A stretch of 64,000 bases of DNA from Comamonadaceae bacterium (lineage in GTDB: Bacteria > Pseudomonadota > Gammaproteobacteria > Burkholderiales > Burkholderiaceae_C): assembly GCA_947450695.1 (NCBI GenBank), contig CANFWV010000002.1:1-64000 (forward strand), in the 5' to 3' direction. Within the stretch, counting starts at the first letter, position 1; each line of letters opens with the position of its first letter. Under the pieces are notes generated by a model. It worked only from the letters and a program-made list of their open reading frames with translations, was not told the DNA's origin and searched no databases. Made by a program: the position numbers and the translations under genes. This document shows, in pieces, positions 42,710 to 51,171 of this stretch.

Positions 42710-43726
42710 CTAGGTTGTTGGGTACAAACTCAGCCCTTGCATTTGCAATCGTGCCAAGCCAAAAAGCGCATCGGTGAAGGGTGTAGAGACCCCGGTGATC
42801 TGGCCTAACTCCCTCACCGCACCGGCCAACGCATCAAGCTCCACGGCGCGCTTGGCCTCCACGTCCTGCAACATCGAAGACTTGAAGGCACCCAGTTTGC
42901 GTGTCACGGCATGCCGATCTTCCGGGCGTTGATCGATCGGGATACCGATCGCCGCACCGATGGACTTCGCCTCCAACATCACCTGCGAGATGAAGTTCAG
43001 CACCAGCGGGTCATTCAAAATTTTGTCAGTGGTGGCACCGGTCAAAGCGCTGACGGGGTTGATCGTCATATTGCCCCACAACTTGTACCAAGTGTCTTTT
43101 TGAATTTGCGCCGACAGCGTGGTGTCGAAGCCGGCGTTTTGCAGCAAGATGTGTAGCGCTTGGACCCGCTCAGACACCAAGCCGGAAGGTTCGCCAATGA
43201 TCAGACCGTTACCAAAGTGGTGCTGCACTTCGGCAGGACTGCGCAAAGAGCAACTGGCGTGCACCACACAGCCGATGACATGCTTTGCGGGAATGGCGTT
43301 GGCAATGCGGCCCTGCGGGTCCACGCTGGACAGCGGGGTGTTGGCGTGCGAGCCGCCAAAGCCTTGTAAGAACCACCACGGAACACCGTTCATCGCCGTC
43401 AGCACCACCGTGTTTGGCCCTAAGAGCGGTGCGATGTGCGCAGCGACATTCGCCAAACTCGGTGCTTTGACAGCCACGATGACCACATCTTGCACGCCCA
43501 AATCAGCCGGGTTGCTGCTGGCTGTTAGCGCGCTGTGCGAGGTCAAAGCGCCCGACATGTGCAGGCGTAAACCTGATGACTTCAGTGCCGCTAATGTCTC
43601 GCCGCGCGCCACGACAGACAGCGCAACGCCCGGTTGTTGCGCCAAGCGTGCGCCCAACCAACCGCCGATGGCACCCGCGCCGTAGACGGCAATTTTTTGA
43701 AACTGCATGGCAGGTTTCAATGTCAT
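42710..43726 (-). CDS. 2-dehydropantoate 2-reductase (ketopantoate reductase)-family protein
   Basis: A 338-residue protein. The N-terminal Rossmann loop is AVYGAGAIGGWLGARLAQ (GxGxxG), then the family motif KAPSLANVAAHIAPLLGPNTVVLTAMNGVPWWF. The catalytic Lys is in KDTWYKLWGNMTINPVSALTG and the Glu/Asp in the helical C-terminal domain. Housekeeping PanE reduces ketopantoate for CoA synthesis, but the context (coupled by ATGA to an amidohydrolase beside an aromatic-acid operon) suggests a catabolic 2-oxo acid reductase. A second in-frame ATG 18 bases in (MQFQKIAVYGAG) is the start more similar to relatives. Confidence 0.85.
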   Translation of the reverse strand: MTLKPAMQFQKIAVYGAGAIGGWLGARLAQQPGVALSVVARGETLAALKSSGLRLHMSGALTSHSALTASSNPADLGVQDVVIVAVKAPSLANVAAHIAPLLGPNTVVLTAMNGVPWWFLQGFGGSHANTPLSSVDPQGRIANAIPAKHVIGCVVHASCSLRSPAEVQHHFGNGLIIGEPSGLVSERVQALHILLQNAGFDTTLSAQIQKDTWYKLWGNMTINPVSALTGATTDKILNDPLVLNFISQVMLEAKSIGAAIGIPIDQRPEDRHAVTRKLGAFKSSMLQDVEAKRAVELDALAGAVRELGQITGVSTPFTDALFGLARLQMQGLSLYPTT

Positions 43727-44586
43727 GCCAGTCCCAACAAACGAACCGCGTTGTCTTTCAAAATGCCAGGCATCACCTCGGGCTTGAAGCCGGCTTCCTG
43801 GAACTCTTTCATCCAGCGATCTGGCGTGATCAGTGGGTAGTCACTGCCAAACAGGATGCGGTCTTTTAAGAGCGTGTTGGCGTATTGCACCAGCTGCTTG
43901 GGAAAGTACTTCGGACTCCAGCCACTCAGGTCAATCCAGACGTTGGGCTTGTGGGTGGCCACGCTGAGGGCTTCGTCTTGCCACGGAAAACTCGGGTGGG
44001 CCATGACGATCTGCATGTCCGGAAAATCAATCGCGACGTCGTCCAGATGCATGGGGTTGCTGTATTCCAAGCGAAGCCCGCCGCCGCAGCGCATGCCACT
44101 GCCAATGCCGCTGTGACCGGTGTGAAAAATAGCGGGTAATTTGTACTCGTTGATCACCTCATAAATGGGCCAGGCCATGCGGTCGTAAGGGTGGTAGCCC
44201 TGCACGGTGGGGTGAAACTTGAAGCCCTTGATGCCGAACTCTTCAATCAAGCGCCGCGCCTCGCGCGCACCCATCTTGCCTTTGTGTGGATCGATGCTGG
44301 CGAAGGCCACCATCATGTCGGCGTTGGCCTTGGCCGCCTCGGCGATTTCTTCATTCGGAATGCGTTGCCGGCCCATCTGTGATTCAGCGTCGACCGTGAA
44401 CATCACCAGTCCAATTTTTCGCTCGCGGTAATAGGCGATGGTTTCCGCAATGGTTGGGCGACGACTATTGCGGAAGTACTTGTCAGCGGCGCGGTCAAAT
44501 TCCTCGCCGTAGTTGTCAAACGGATTCCAGCAACTCACTTCGGCGTGGGTGTGAATGTCAATGGCGACGAGGTTTTGATGGTCCAT
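43723..44586 (-). CDS. Amidohydrolase family 2 (ACMSD/gamma-resorcylate decarboxylase-like) protein
   Basis: About 287 residues from ATG 44586 (GGGAAC site). A TIM-barrel metal hydrolase: metal ligands His-x-His in AIDIHTHAEVSC near residue 10, Lys region GIKGFKFHP, His in AIFHTGHSG, His in IVMAHPSFPWQDE and Asp in ILFGSDYPLITPDRW. Family members decarboxylate aromatic acids or hydrolyse C-C or C-N bonds. It is divergent from the crotonase-fcs operon across the MarR-type operator, so co-regulation is likely. CouO of Rhodococcus, in a hydroxycinnamate pathway, is also an amidohydrolase; an analogous role here is possible but unproven. Confidence 0.85.
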   Translation of the reverse strand: MDHQNLVAIDIHTHAEVSCWNPFDNYGEEFDRAADKYFRNSRRPTIAETIAYYRERKIGLVMFTVDAESQMGRQRIPNEEIAEAAKANADMMVAFASIDPHKGKMGAREARRLIEEFGIKGFKFHPTVQGYHPYDRMAWPIYEVINEYKLPAIFHTGHSGIGSGMRCGGGLRLEYSNPMHLDDVAIDFPDMQIVMAHPSFPWQDEALSVATHKPNVWIDLSGWSPKYFPKQLVQYANTLLKDRILFGSDYPLITPDRWMKEFQEAGFKPEVMPGILKDNAVRLLGLA

Positions 44587-44661
44587 AAAAGTTCCCAAAG
44601 TGGGGTTGGTACAAGGCAGGAGACCTAGGGTAAACACCGATCAATCGTGCCAAAAAGCCTC

Positions 44662-44690
44662 TTGAGTTGGTTATATCTTATAACCATAAT
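44662..44690 (+). promoter_or_regulatory. Predicted promoter of the crotonase-fcs operon
   Basis: TTGAGT (44662-44667) and CATAAT (44685-44690) are separated by exactly 17 bases. The predicted transcription start is near 44697, only about 17 bases before the crotonase ATG. The spacer is filled by the palindrome described separately. Confidence 0.6.
44668..44686. promoter_or_regulatory. TGGTTATA-TCT-TATAACCA palindrome, candidate MarR operator
   Basis: Perfect 8-base arms around a 3-base centre occupy the whole promoter spacer and the first two bases of the -10. A dimeric repressor bound here would exclude RNA polymerase. The obvious candidate is the MarR protein encoded at the other end of the operon (56436-56924); hydroxycinnamoyl-CoA-responsive MarR repressors such as CouR and FerR/FerC bind palindromes of similar size. 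Confidence 0.65.
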
Positions 44691-44713
44691 TTAGCCCAGA
44701 AAGATTAAATACC

Positions 44714-45496
44714 ATGAGCAGAAATGATATCCAGTTCGAACTGTGCGGTGAACAAAAAGAAGTCGCCGTGATTCGTCTGACCCGCGTTGCCAAGCGCAAC
44801 GCTTTAAACGATGCCCTCATTCTGGCATTGCGCGACCTGTTTGAAAATATGCCCGCCAGCGTCCGTGCGGCCGTCATTGATGGCGAGGGGGAACACTTTT
44901 GCGCCGGTCTTGATTTGAGTGAACTCCAAGACCGCGATGCGGGCCAAGGTTTGCATCACTCGCGCATGTGGCACTCGGCCTTAGAGCGTGTTCAGTACGG
45001 GCCGGTGCCGGTCGTTGCCGCCCTGCATGGCGCGGTGGTCGGTGGTGGTCTTGAATTGGCCAGCGCCTGTCATATCCGCGTCGCCGACGAATCTACTTTT
45101 TACGCGCTGCCTGAAGGCTCACGTGGCATTTTTGTGGGCGGCGGCGGGTCGGTGCGTATTCCTCGCCTGATTGGCGCAGCGCGCATGACCGACATGATGC
45201 TCACCGGCCGCGTCTTCAACGCGCAAGACGGTGAGCGCATTGGTCTGGCCCAGTACCTGGTGCCGCAAGGAACGGCTTTTGAAAAGGCTTATGCGTTGGC
45301 CGAGCGCATTGCAACCAATGCACCGCTGACCAACTATGCCCTGACCCATGTGCTGCCGCGGATTGCTGAACAACCGGCGGATCAAGGCTTCATGACGGAA
45401 GCCATGATGGCGGCGATTGCCCAAAGCGCACCAGAGGCCAAAGAGCGTGTTCGCGCCTTTCTGGAAGGTCGCGCTGACAAGGTCAAAAAAGCATAA
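44714..45496 (+). CDS. Enoyl-CoA hydratase/isomerase (crotonase) of the phenylpropanoid operon
   Basis: A 260-residue crotonase. Oxyanion-hole segments FCAGLDLSELQ and ALHGAVVGGGLELASACHIRVAD are seen; the catalytic Glu region ALPEGSRGIFVGGGGSVRIPRLIG follows near residue 140. In this operon it would hydrate the cinnamoyl-type CoA double bond. It is followed by a feruloyl-CoA synthetase-like gene after 30 bases. Whether it merely hydrates, or also performs the retro-aldol cleavage of feruloyl-CoA hydratase-lyase, cannot be read from motifs, but the thiolase and SDR downstream favour hydration only. Confidence 0.88.
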   Translation: MSRNDIQFELCGEQKEVAVIRLTRVAKRNALNDALILALRDLFENMPASVRAAVIDGEGEHFCAGLDLSELQDRDAGQGLHHSRMWHSALERVQYGPVPVVAALHGAVVGGGLELASACHIRVADESTFYALPEGSRGIFVGGGGSVRIPRLIGAARMTDMMLTGRVFNAQDGERIGLAQYLVPQGTAFEKAYALAERIATNAPLTNYALTHVLPRIAEQPADQGFMTEAMMAAIAQSAPEAKERVRAFLEGRADKVKKA

Positions 45497-45525
45497 AAGC
45501 TATCGGATAAAAAAGAGACAAGACC

Positions 45526-47385
45526 ATGAAAGCTCCTCAATTTCGCCCGATGACTTTTGGTGTCACCCGCGTGAACCTGCGGGACGGTGTGCCTGGCGTG
45601 CATTACCTGAAAGCCGATCAGGCACTGGCGGATTACCCGGTACGGATGACAGATCGTCTGCAGCATTGGGCACAGACCGCGCCGGATCGTGTCTTTATCG
45701 CTCGCCGCGAAAAGCTCGCGGGCGGCGGCAGCGGTGAATGGCAAGAGATCAGTTATGCACAAGCTTGGGCCAGTGCCCGCAGCATCGCCCAAGCCTTGAT
45801 CGACCGAGGGCTGAACGCCGAGCGGCCGGTGGCGATCCTGTCTGAAAACGACTTGGAACATGCGCTGCTGTCATTGGGTTGTCTGGTGGCGGGTGTGCCG
45901 TTTGTTCCTACCTCACCGCCTTATTCGTTGGTCAGCCAGGACTACGACAAACTGCGTCATGTCCTGCAGACCGTCACGCCTGGCTTGGTGTTTGCAGCTG
46001 ATGCCACTCGTTACGCCAAAGCCATCACCGCGACCGTTGGCCCAGAGACAGAAGTTATTCTCACGCACGGTCACTTGGGCGAGCGCGCCAGCACATCCTT
46101 TCAATCGCTGCTAGACACTGTGGCGACGCCTGCGGTGGACGCCGCTATGGCTGCCACAGGCCCTGACACGATCACCAAATTTCTCTTCACCAGCGGCTCT
46201 ACCAAGATGCCGAAGGCGGTGATCAACACCCAGCGCATGTGGTGCGCCAATCAGCAGCAAATGATCCAAAGCATGCCCGTGCTGGCCGAGCAGCCGCTGG
46301 TGTTGGTGGACTGGTTGCCCTGGAACCACACCTTCGGCGGCAATCACAATGTTGGGATGGTGATTTACAACGGCGGTACGCTGTATATCGACGATGGCAA
46401 ACCAACGCCCGCCTTGATGGCAGAGACGCTGCGTAACCTGCGCGACATCGCCCCCACGGTGTACTTCAATGTGCCGACCGGTTTTGAGGCCATCGCCAAC
46501 GCCATGAAGACCGATGCTGCGCTGCGCAGCAAACTGTTGTCACGCGTGAAAATGTTCTTTTATTCGGGTGCAGCGCTGGCGCAACCGATCTGGGATGGCT
46601 TGTACGCAGCCCAGGAAAAAGAAATCGGTGAGCGCATCGTCATGTCTACCGGTTTGGGCATGACGGAGTCGGGACCCTTTGCGATTTTTGTCACCAACCC
46701 CAACGTCAAGGCGGGCGACTTAGGCGTTCCGACACCGGGCATGGAGCTCAAACTGGTCGACATGGATGGCAAAACGGAAGTGCGTTACCGCGGCCCCAAC
46801 ATCACCCCCGGTTACTGGCGCGCGCCGGAAGAAACGGCTGCACATTTCGACGAAGAAGGCTTTTTTTGCTCCGGTGATGCAGTCAAGTGGATTGATGAAA
46901 CCGACATCCACCAGGGCCTGAAGTTCGACGGGCGAATTGCAGAAGACTTCAAGTTGGCCACGGGCACATTCGTCAGTGTGGGTCCGCTGCGCGCGAGGAT
47001 CATCGCGGCGGGTGCACCCTATATCCAGGACGTTGTGCTGACCGGCATCAACCTCAAAGAGGTGGGTGCCATGGTCTTCCCGACGCAGGCGGTTCGGGCC
47101 TTGAGTGGTTTGGACGCCACGGTGCCGATGGCCGATGTGCTGGCCAGTGCGCCTGTCAACGCGCAGTTTCAAAAAATCATCAATCAACTGGCTTTGAGTG
47201 CCACCGGCAGTGCCAGTCGAATTGCCCGCATGTGTCTGCTGGCTGAGCCGCCCACCATCGATCGCAGCGAGGTCACGGACAAGGGCTCCATCAACCAGCG
47301 CGCCGTGCTGACACACCGCGCAGAAACGGTGGAAGCCCTGCATGCCGACAAGCTGCACAGCATTCTGAAACCCATCACGGCTTGA
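45526..47385 (+). CDS. fcs: Feruloyl-CoA synthetase-like acid-CoA ligase
   Basis: A 619-residue adenylate-forming ligase with the length and pattern of feruloyl-CoA synthases: FRPMTFGVTRVNLRDGVPGVHYLKADQALADYP at the N-terminus (broken into family-specific blocks), P-loop FLFTSGSTKMPKAVINTQRM near residue 222, WLPWNHTFGGNHNVGMVIYNGGTLYIDDGKP, GLGMTESGPFA, and the SVGPLRARIIA segment near the C-terminus. It activates ferulate, coumarate or cinnamate-type acids with CoA and ATP. The substrate ring pattern is not deducible from sequence. It is the second gene of the operon. Confidence 0.9.
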   Translation: MKAPQFRPMTFGVTRVNLRDGVPGVHYLKADQALADYPVRMTDRLQHWAQTAPDRVFIARREKLAGGGSGEWQEISYAQAWASARSIAQALIDRGLNAERPVAILSENDLEHALLSLGCLVAGVPFVPTSPPYSLVSQDYDKLRHVLQTVTPGLVFAADATRYAKAITATVGPETEVILTHGHLGERASTSFQSLLDTVATPAVDAAMAATGPDTITKFLFTSGSTKMPKAVINTQRMWCANQQQMIQSMPVLAEQPLVLVDWLPWNHTFGGNHNVGMVIYNGGTLYIDDGKPTPALMAETLRNLRDIAPTVYFNVPTGFEAIANAMKTDAALRSKLLSRVKMFFYSGAALAQPIWDGLYAAQEKEIGERIVMSTGLGMTESGPFAIFVTNPNVKAGDLGVPTPGMELKLVDMDGKTEVRYRGPNITPGYWRAPEETAAHFDEEGFFCSGDAVKWIDETDIHQGLKFDGRIAEDFKLATGTFVSVGPLRARIIAAGAPYIQDVVLTGINLKEVGAMVFPTQAVRALSGLDATVPMADVLASAPVNAQFQKIINQLALSATGSASRIARMCLLAEPPTIDRSEVTDKGSINQRAVLTHRAETVEALHADKLHSILKPITA

Positions 47386-47398
47386 AAAGTAAAACACC

Positions 47399-48652
47399 AT
47401 GGCAAGCAAAGGCTTTTTCTCCCACTTCGACGACGTCTGGATGCTCGACGGCGTGCGCACGCCGATGGTCGATTACTGCGGCGCACTCGGTCATATTTCG
47501 CCGACGGATCTTGGCATCAAGGCGGCGCGGGCCGTGCTGGCGCGCAGCGGTGTACCGGGCGAGCACATCGGCACGGTGATTGCGGGCAACATGGCCCCTG
47601 GCGACTTTGATCAATTCTTTCTACCGCGCCATATTGGTTTGTATGCCGGCGTGCCCGTCGAGGTGCCCGCCCTGATGGCACAGCGCATTTGCGGCACGGG
47701 TTTTGAGTTGTTTCGCCAAGCTGGTGAGAGCATTCAGAGTGGCGCGTGCGAGGCCGCATTGGTGGTCGGTACCGAAAGCATGACGCGCAACCCGATTGCT
47801 GCTTTTGGTCACCGCACCGGTTTCAAGCTGGGCGCACCGGTGGACTTCAAGGACTACCTGTGGGAGGCCTTGAAGGACCCGGCGGCCGGTATCAACATGC
47901 TCCAGACCGCCGAGAACCTGGCTAAAAAATACAGCATCAGCCGTGAGCAGGTCGATGAATTTGCCTCGGCCTCGTTTGCCAAAGCAGTCGCCGCGCAGCT
48001 AGCCGGTTTTCATGCGGGTGAGATCGTTCCGGTGATCACCGAAAAGTTCGAGCTCGAGGGTTACCAATCTCGCGGTATCAAGCTGCAAGGAAAAGTCACT
48101 GAAGTTGCACAAGACACGCACGCCCGCATCTCGCCAGCCGACGTGCTGGCCAAGCTGCGCTCTGTGTACGAAGGCGGCGTTCAAACCGGCGGCAACAGCG
48201 CGGCGCTGGTCGATGCGGCCGCCGCGGCCGTGGTGGCGTCGGGCAGCTATGTCAAAACACACGGCAAGAAACCAATGACGCGCGTGGTCGCGGCGGCCGT
48301 TGTCGGCGTGCCGCCCGATATCATGGGCATTGGCCCGGCACCGGCTATTCGGCTGCTGCTGGAGCGCACCGGTTTGAGGCTGGATCAAATCGGTCGCTTT
48401 GAAATCAACGAAGCCCAGGGCGCGCAGACACTGGCCGTGGGCCGTGAGCTGGGCTTGGACCTGAGCCTGCTCAACGTCAATGGCGGTGCTATCGCTTTGG
48501 GTCATCCGCTGGCCACCACCGGGGTGCGCTTGACCATCACGTTGGCACGTGAACTCCAACGTGCCCACAAACGCTGGGGCATTGCGTCGGCCTGTATTGG
48601 CGGCGGCCAAGGCATTGCACTGCTGCTTGAAAATCCGGAAAGCACGACATGA
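47399..48652 (+). CDS. Thiolase (acetyl-CoA acyltransferase)
   Basis: A 417-residue thiolase. Nucleophilic Cys in AQRICGTGFELFRQ near residue 98, His in NVNGGAIALGHPLATTG near 368, and second Cys in IASACIGGGQGIALLLE near 400. In this operon it would split the 3-oxo-3-arylpropionyl-CoA into aroyl-CoA and acetyl-CoA. The N-terminus (MASKGFFSHFDDVWMLDGVRTP) is slightly extended relative to common thiolases. Its stop overlaps the SDR start as ATGA. Confidence 0.92.
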   Translation: MASKGFFSHFDDVWMLDGVRTPMVDYCGALGHISPTDLGIKAARAVLARSGVPGEHIGTVIAGNMAPGDFDQFFLPRHIGLYAGVPVEVPALMAQRICGTGFELFRQAGESIQSGACEAALVVGTESMTRNPIAAFGHRTGFKLGAPVDFKDYLWEALKDPAAGINMLQTAENLAKKYSISREQVDEFASASFAKAVAAQLAGFHAGEIVPVITEKFELEGYQSRGIKLQGKVTEVAQDTHARISPADVLAKLRSVYEGGVQTGGNSAALVDAAAAAVVASGSYVKTHGKKPMTRVVAAAVVGVPPDIMGIGPAPAIRLLLERTGLRLDQIGRFEINEAQGAQTLAVGRELGLDLSLLNVNGGAIALGHPLATTGVRLTITLARELQRAHKRWGIASACIGGGQGIALLLENPESTT

Positions 48653-49434
48653 AAATTCAAGGACACACCGCACTCGTGACGGGAGGCGGATCTGGTCTGG
48701 GTGAAGCGACCGCGCATGAACTCGCCCGCCAAGGCGCGCGCGTTGCGTTGCTCGACGTGAACCTCGCACAGGCCGAAAAAGTCGCTGCCGACATCAATGC
48801 GACCCATGGCGCAGGCAGCGCTATCGCCTGCGCCTGCGACATCACCCACACCGACAGCTTGCAAGCGGCGATAGACCAAGCCGCAGCAGCCCTTGGCCCG
48901 GCCCGCATGCTGATGAGCATTGCCGGCATTGGTGCAGCCAAACGCGTGATCGCCAAAGACGGTTCGCCGGCGCCGCTGGAAGATTTTGTGCGCGTGATCA
49001 ACGTCAACCTGATTGGCACCTACAACGTTGCCCGTTTGTTTGCAGCAGCCTGCGCCAAGTTGCCACCGATGGAAGACGGCGAGCGCGGTGTGATGGTCTT
49101 GACCGCGTCAGTCGCAGCCTTTGACGGCCAAGTGGGCCAGCAGGCTTACAGCGCCTCCAAAAGCGGCGTGGTCGGCATGACCTTGCCGATGGCGCGAGAC
49201 TTGGCGCAATACGGCATTCGGGTCTGCACCATTGCCCCAGGCCTGTTCGCCACGCCGCTGATGAAAACCCTGCCCGAGCCGGTGCAGGCGTCGCTGGCGG
49301 CCAGCATCCCGTTCCCGGCGCGCCTGGGCAAGCCTGAAGAATTTGCGCAACTGGCCAGCCATATCGTCACCAACATGCACCTGAATGGCGAAGTGATTCG
49401 ACTCGACGGCGCATTGCGCATGGCGCCACGCTAA
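48649..49434 (+). CDS. SDR-family 3-hydroxyacyl-CoA dehydrogenase (HSD10/FabG-like)
   Basis: A 261-residue short-chain dehydrogenase. Cofactor motif TGGGSGLG at residues 12-19, an Asp (LLDVN) after the second strand that indicates [13 protein letters not shown], catalytic Ser in [13 protein letters not shown] and YSASK (Tyr-x-x-x-Lys) near 167. The layout and the [10 protein letters not shown] segment match type II 3-hydroxyacyl-CoA dehydrogenases. It would oxidise the 3-hydroxy-3-arylpropionyl-CoA made by the crotonase. Confidence 0.9.
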   Translation: MKIQGHTALVTGGGSGLGEATAHELARQGARVALLDVNLAQAEKVAADINATHGAGSAIACACDITHTDSLQAAIDQAAAALGPARMLMSIAGIGAAKRVIAKDGSPAPLEDFVRVINVNLIGTYNVARLFAAACAKLPPMEDGERGVMVLTASVAAFDGQVGQQAYSASKSGVVGMTLPMARDLAQYGIRVCTIAPGLFATPLMKTLPEPVQASLAASIPFPARLGKPEEFAQLASHIVTNMHLNGEVIRLDGALRMAPR

Positions 49435-49457
49435 GCCACTCATCCCTGTTAAAAACC

Positions 49458-49877
49458 ATGACCAAAACTGTCATCTATGAAGTCAACGTGATGTTCGGCG
49501 ATTGCGATCCGGCGGGCATCGTCTTCTTTCCGAATTTCTCCAAATGGATGGATGCCTCGTCCCTGAATTTTTTTGTTCAATGCGGCGTGCCGCCATGGCG
49601 TGAACTGGTCAAGACCACCGGCATCATCGGCACCCCTTTGCTGGAGATTCACACCAAATTTTCACGGCCCGCGACCTATGGTGAAACGTTGCAAATTCAC
49701 ACCTCGGTGGAGGAATGGCGAGACAAAGTGTTCATCCACAAGCACGTGGTCAAACGCGGAGACGAGATGCTCTGCGACGGCACTGAAACACGGGCTTTTT
49801 GCACGCGCCATCCCGAGCATGCTGATCGCATCAAGGCCATTCCCGTGCCTGAATTCATCAAGCGACTGTGCTCATAA
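49458..49877 (+). CDS. 4-hydroxybenzoyl-CoA thioesterase-like hot-dog protein
   Basis: A 139-residue hot-dog thioesterase of the Pseudomonas CBS3 4-hydroxybenzoyl-CoA thioesterase type. The active-site segment MFGDCDPAGIVFFPNFSKWMD holds the catalytic Asp (residue 17) in the position known for that enzyme. In the operon it would release the free aromatic acid (for example 4-hydroxybenzoate or vanillate) from the aroyl-CoA made by thiolase. Its presence suggests that at least one substrate is ring-substituted and leaves the CoA route before the box enzymes. Confidence 0.88.
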   Translation: MTKTVIYEVNVMFGDCDPAGIVFFPNFSKWMDASSLNFFVQCGVPPWRELVKTTGIIGTPLLEIHTKFSRPATYGETLQIHTSVEEWRDKVFIHKHVVKRGDEMLCDGTETRAFCTRHPEHADRIKAIPVPEFIKRLCS

Positions 49878-49941
49878 AAGAGCCGAGTCAGCTCAACATT
49901 TTTCCCTCAACGCTAACAAAACTTATCAGGAGACAACCACC

Positions 49942-51075
49942 ATGAAGAACTTTAAAACACTCGTTGCAACGGCCGTCGCGGCCTTGATCACTGGTACGGC
50001 GCAAGCCGACATCACGGTCGGCGTGAGCCTGCCTTTGACCGGGCCGGCCTCCGGCCTAGGCATTCCGATGAAGAACCAAATCGCCTTGTGGCCTGCCAGC
50101 ATTGCCGGCGAGAAGATGAAATACATCGTGCTTGATGACGCCACTGATCCAACCAACGGTGTCAAGAACGCGCGCCGCTTTGTGACCGACGAAAAAGTTG
50201 ATTTGATCGTTGGCTCTGCCGCCACACCGGTCGGCATCGCGATGGCGGATGTCGCCATGGAAAGCCAGACCCCGCAACTGCTGGCAACACCCGCCGGCCT
50301 GCCACCTGGCAAAGATGCGTGGAGCTTTCGTTTGCCGCAATCCAACTCGGTCATGTCGCATGCCGTGGTGGAACATATGAAAAAGCAAGGCATCAAAACG
50401 GTCGGCTTTTTGGGTTACACCGATGCCTACGGCGAAGGCTGGCTGAAAGAATTCACCCCGATCGCCGAAAAAGCCGGCATCAAGGTCATCGCCGCTGAGC
50501 GCTTTGCCCGCACCGACACCAGCGTCACGGCGCAAGCTCTGAAATTAACAGCCGCCAATCCTGATGCGATGCTGGTCGTCGCCTCTGGTAGCGGTGCGGC
50601 TATGCCCCACATGGCGATCGTCGACCGTGGCTTCAAAGGCAAGATTTACCAAACGCACGCAGCCGCTACGCGGGACTTGATGCGCGTTGGCGGCAAAGCG
50701 GTCGAAGGCTCTTACGTGGTCTCTGGTCCGGTCATCGCGCCTGAGCAACTGCCTGACAGCCATCCTTCCAAGAAACTCGCGATTGACTTCGTCCAGAAGT
50801 ACGAAAAAGTCTACGGTGCGGGCAGTCGCAACCAGTTTGCCGGTCATGCTTACGACGCCGCCATCGTCATGGAAAAAGCCATCCCGGTGGCGCTGAAAAA
50901 AGGCAAGCCTGGGACCCAAGAGTTCCGGACAGCGCTGCGCGATGCGATTGAAAACATGGGCCGAACCAACTTCGCCCACGGCATCATGTTGTGGACGAAG
51001 CAAGACCATTGGGGCTTCACCAACGAGACCGGCGTCATCGTCAAGGTCGTCAATGGTGATTGGAAAATGGAATAA
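49942..51075 (+). CDS. Liv-type ABC transporter periplasmic binding protein (phenylpropanoid operon)
   Basis: 377 residues from ATG 49942, which has the CAGGAGACAACCACC site; the open frame extends upstream through the thioesterase gene without meaning. Signal peptide residues 1-22 (ending GTAQA before DITVGVSLPLTGPASGLG). Family blocks: LDDATDPTNGVKNARRFVTDEKVDLIVGSAATPVGIAMADVA, and FLGYTDAYGEGWLKEF. Comparable receptors in Rhodopseudomonas (CouP) bind coumarate-type acids; the same function is inferred from context. Confidence 0.9.
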   Translation: MKNFKTLVATAVAALITGTAQADITVGVSLPLTGPASGLGIPMKNQIALWPASIAGEKMKYIVLDDATDPTNGVKNARRFVTDEKVDLIVGSAATPVGIAMADVAMESQTPQLLATPAGLPPGKDAWSFRLPQSNSVMSHAVVEHMKKQGIKTVGFLGYTDAYGEGWLKEFTPIAEKAGIKVIAAERFARTDTSVTAQALKLTAANPDAMLVVASGSGAAMPHMAIVDRGFKGKIYQTHAAATRDLMRVGGKAVEGSYVVSGPVIAPEQLPDSHPSKKLAIDFVQKYEKVYGAGSRNQFAGHAYDAAIVMEKAIPVALKKGKPGTQEFRTALRDAIENMGRTNFAHGIMLWTKQDHWGFTNETGVIVKVVNGDWKME

Positions 51076-51092
51076 AACGCTCGCCAACTTGA

Positions 51093-51126
51093 CCCGCTAG
51101 AGCGTCTCTCATGACGACCTAGCGGG
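51093..51126 (+). other. Hairpin between binding-protein and LivH-type genes (second importer)
   Basis: CCCGCTAG (51093-51100) pairs with CTAGCGGG (51119-51126), and inside it CGTC (51103-51106) pairs with GACG (51113-51116) around TCTCAT, leaving symmetric two-base bulges. It begins 18 bases after the binding-protein stop. The position mirrors the hairpin in the benzoate importer operon although the sequences differ. Confidence 0.6.
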
Positions 51127-51171
51127 CATGGGTTATTTCCTTCTTTGTGAGTCTTCAACCAAGGGTCGGTC

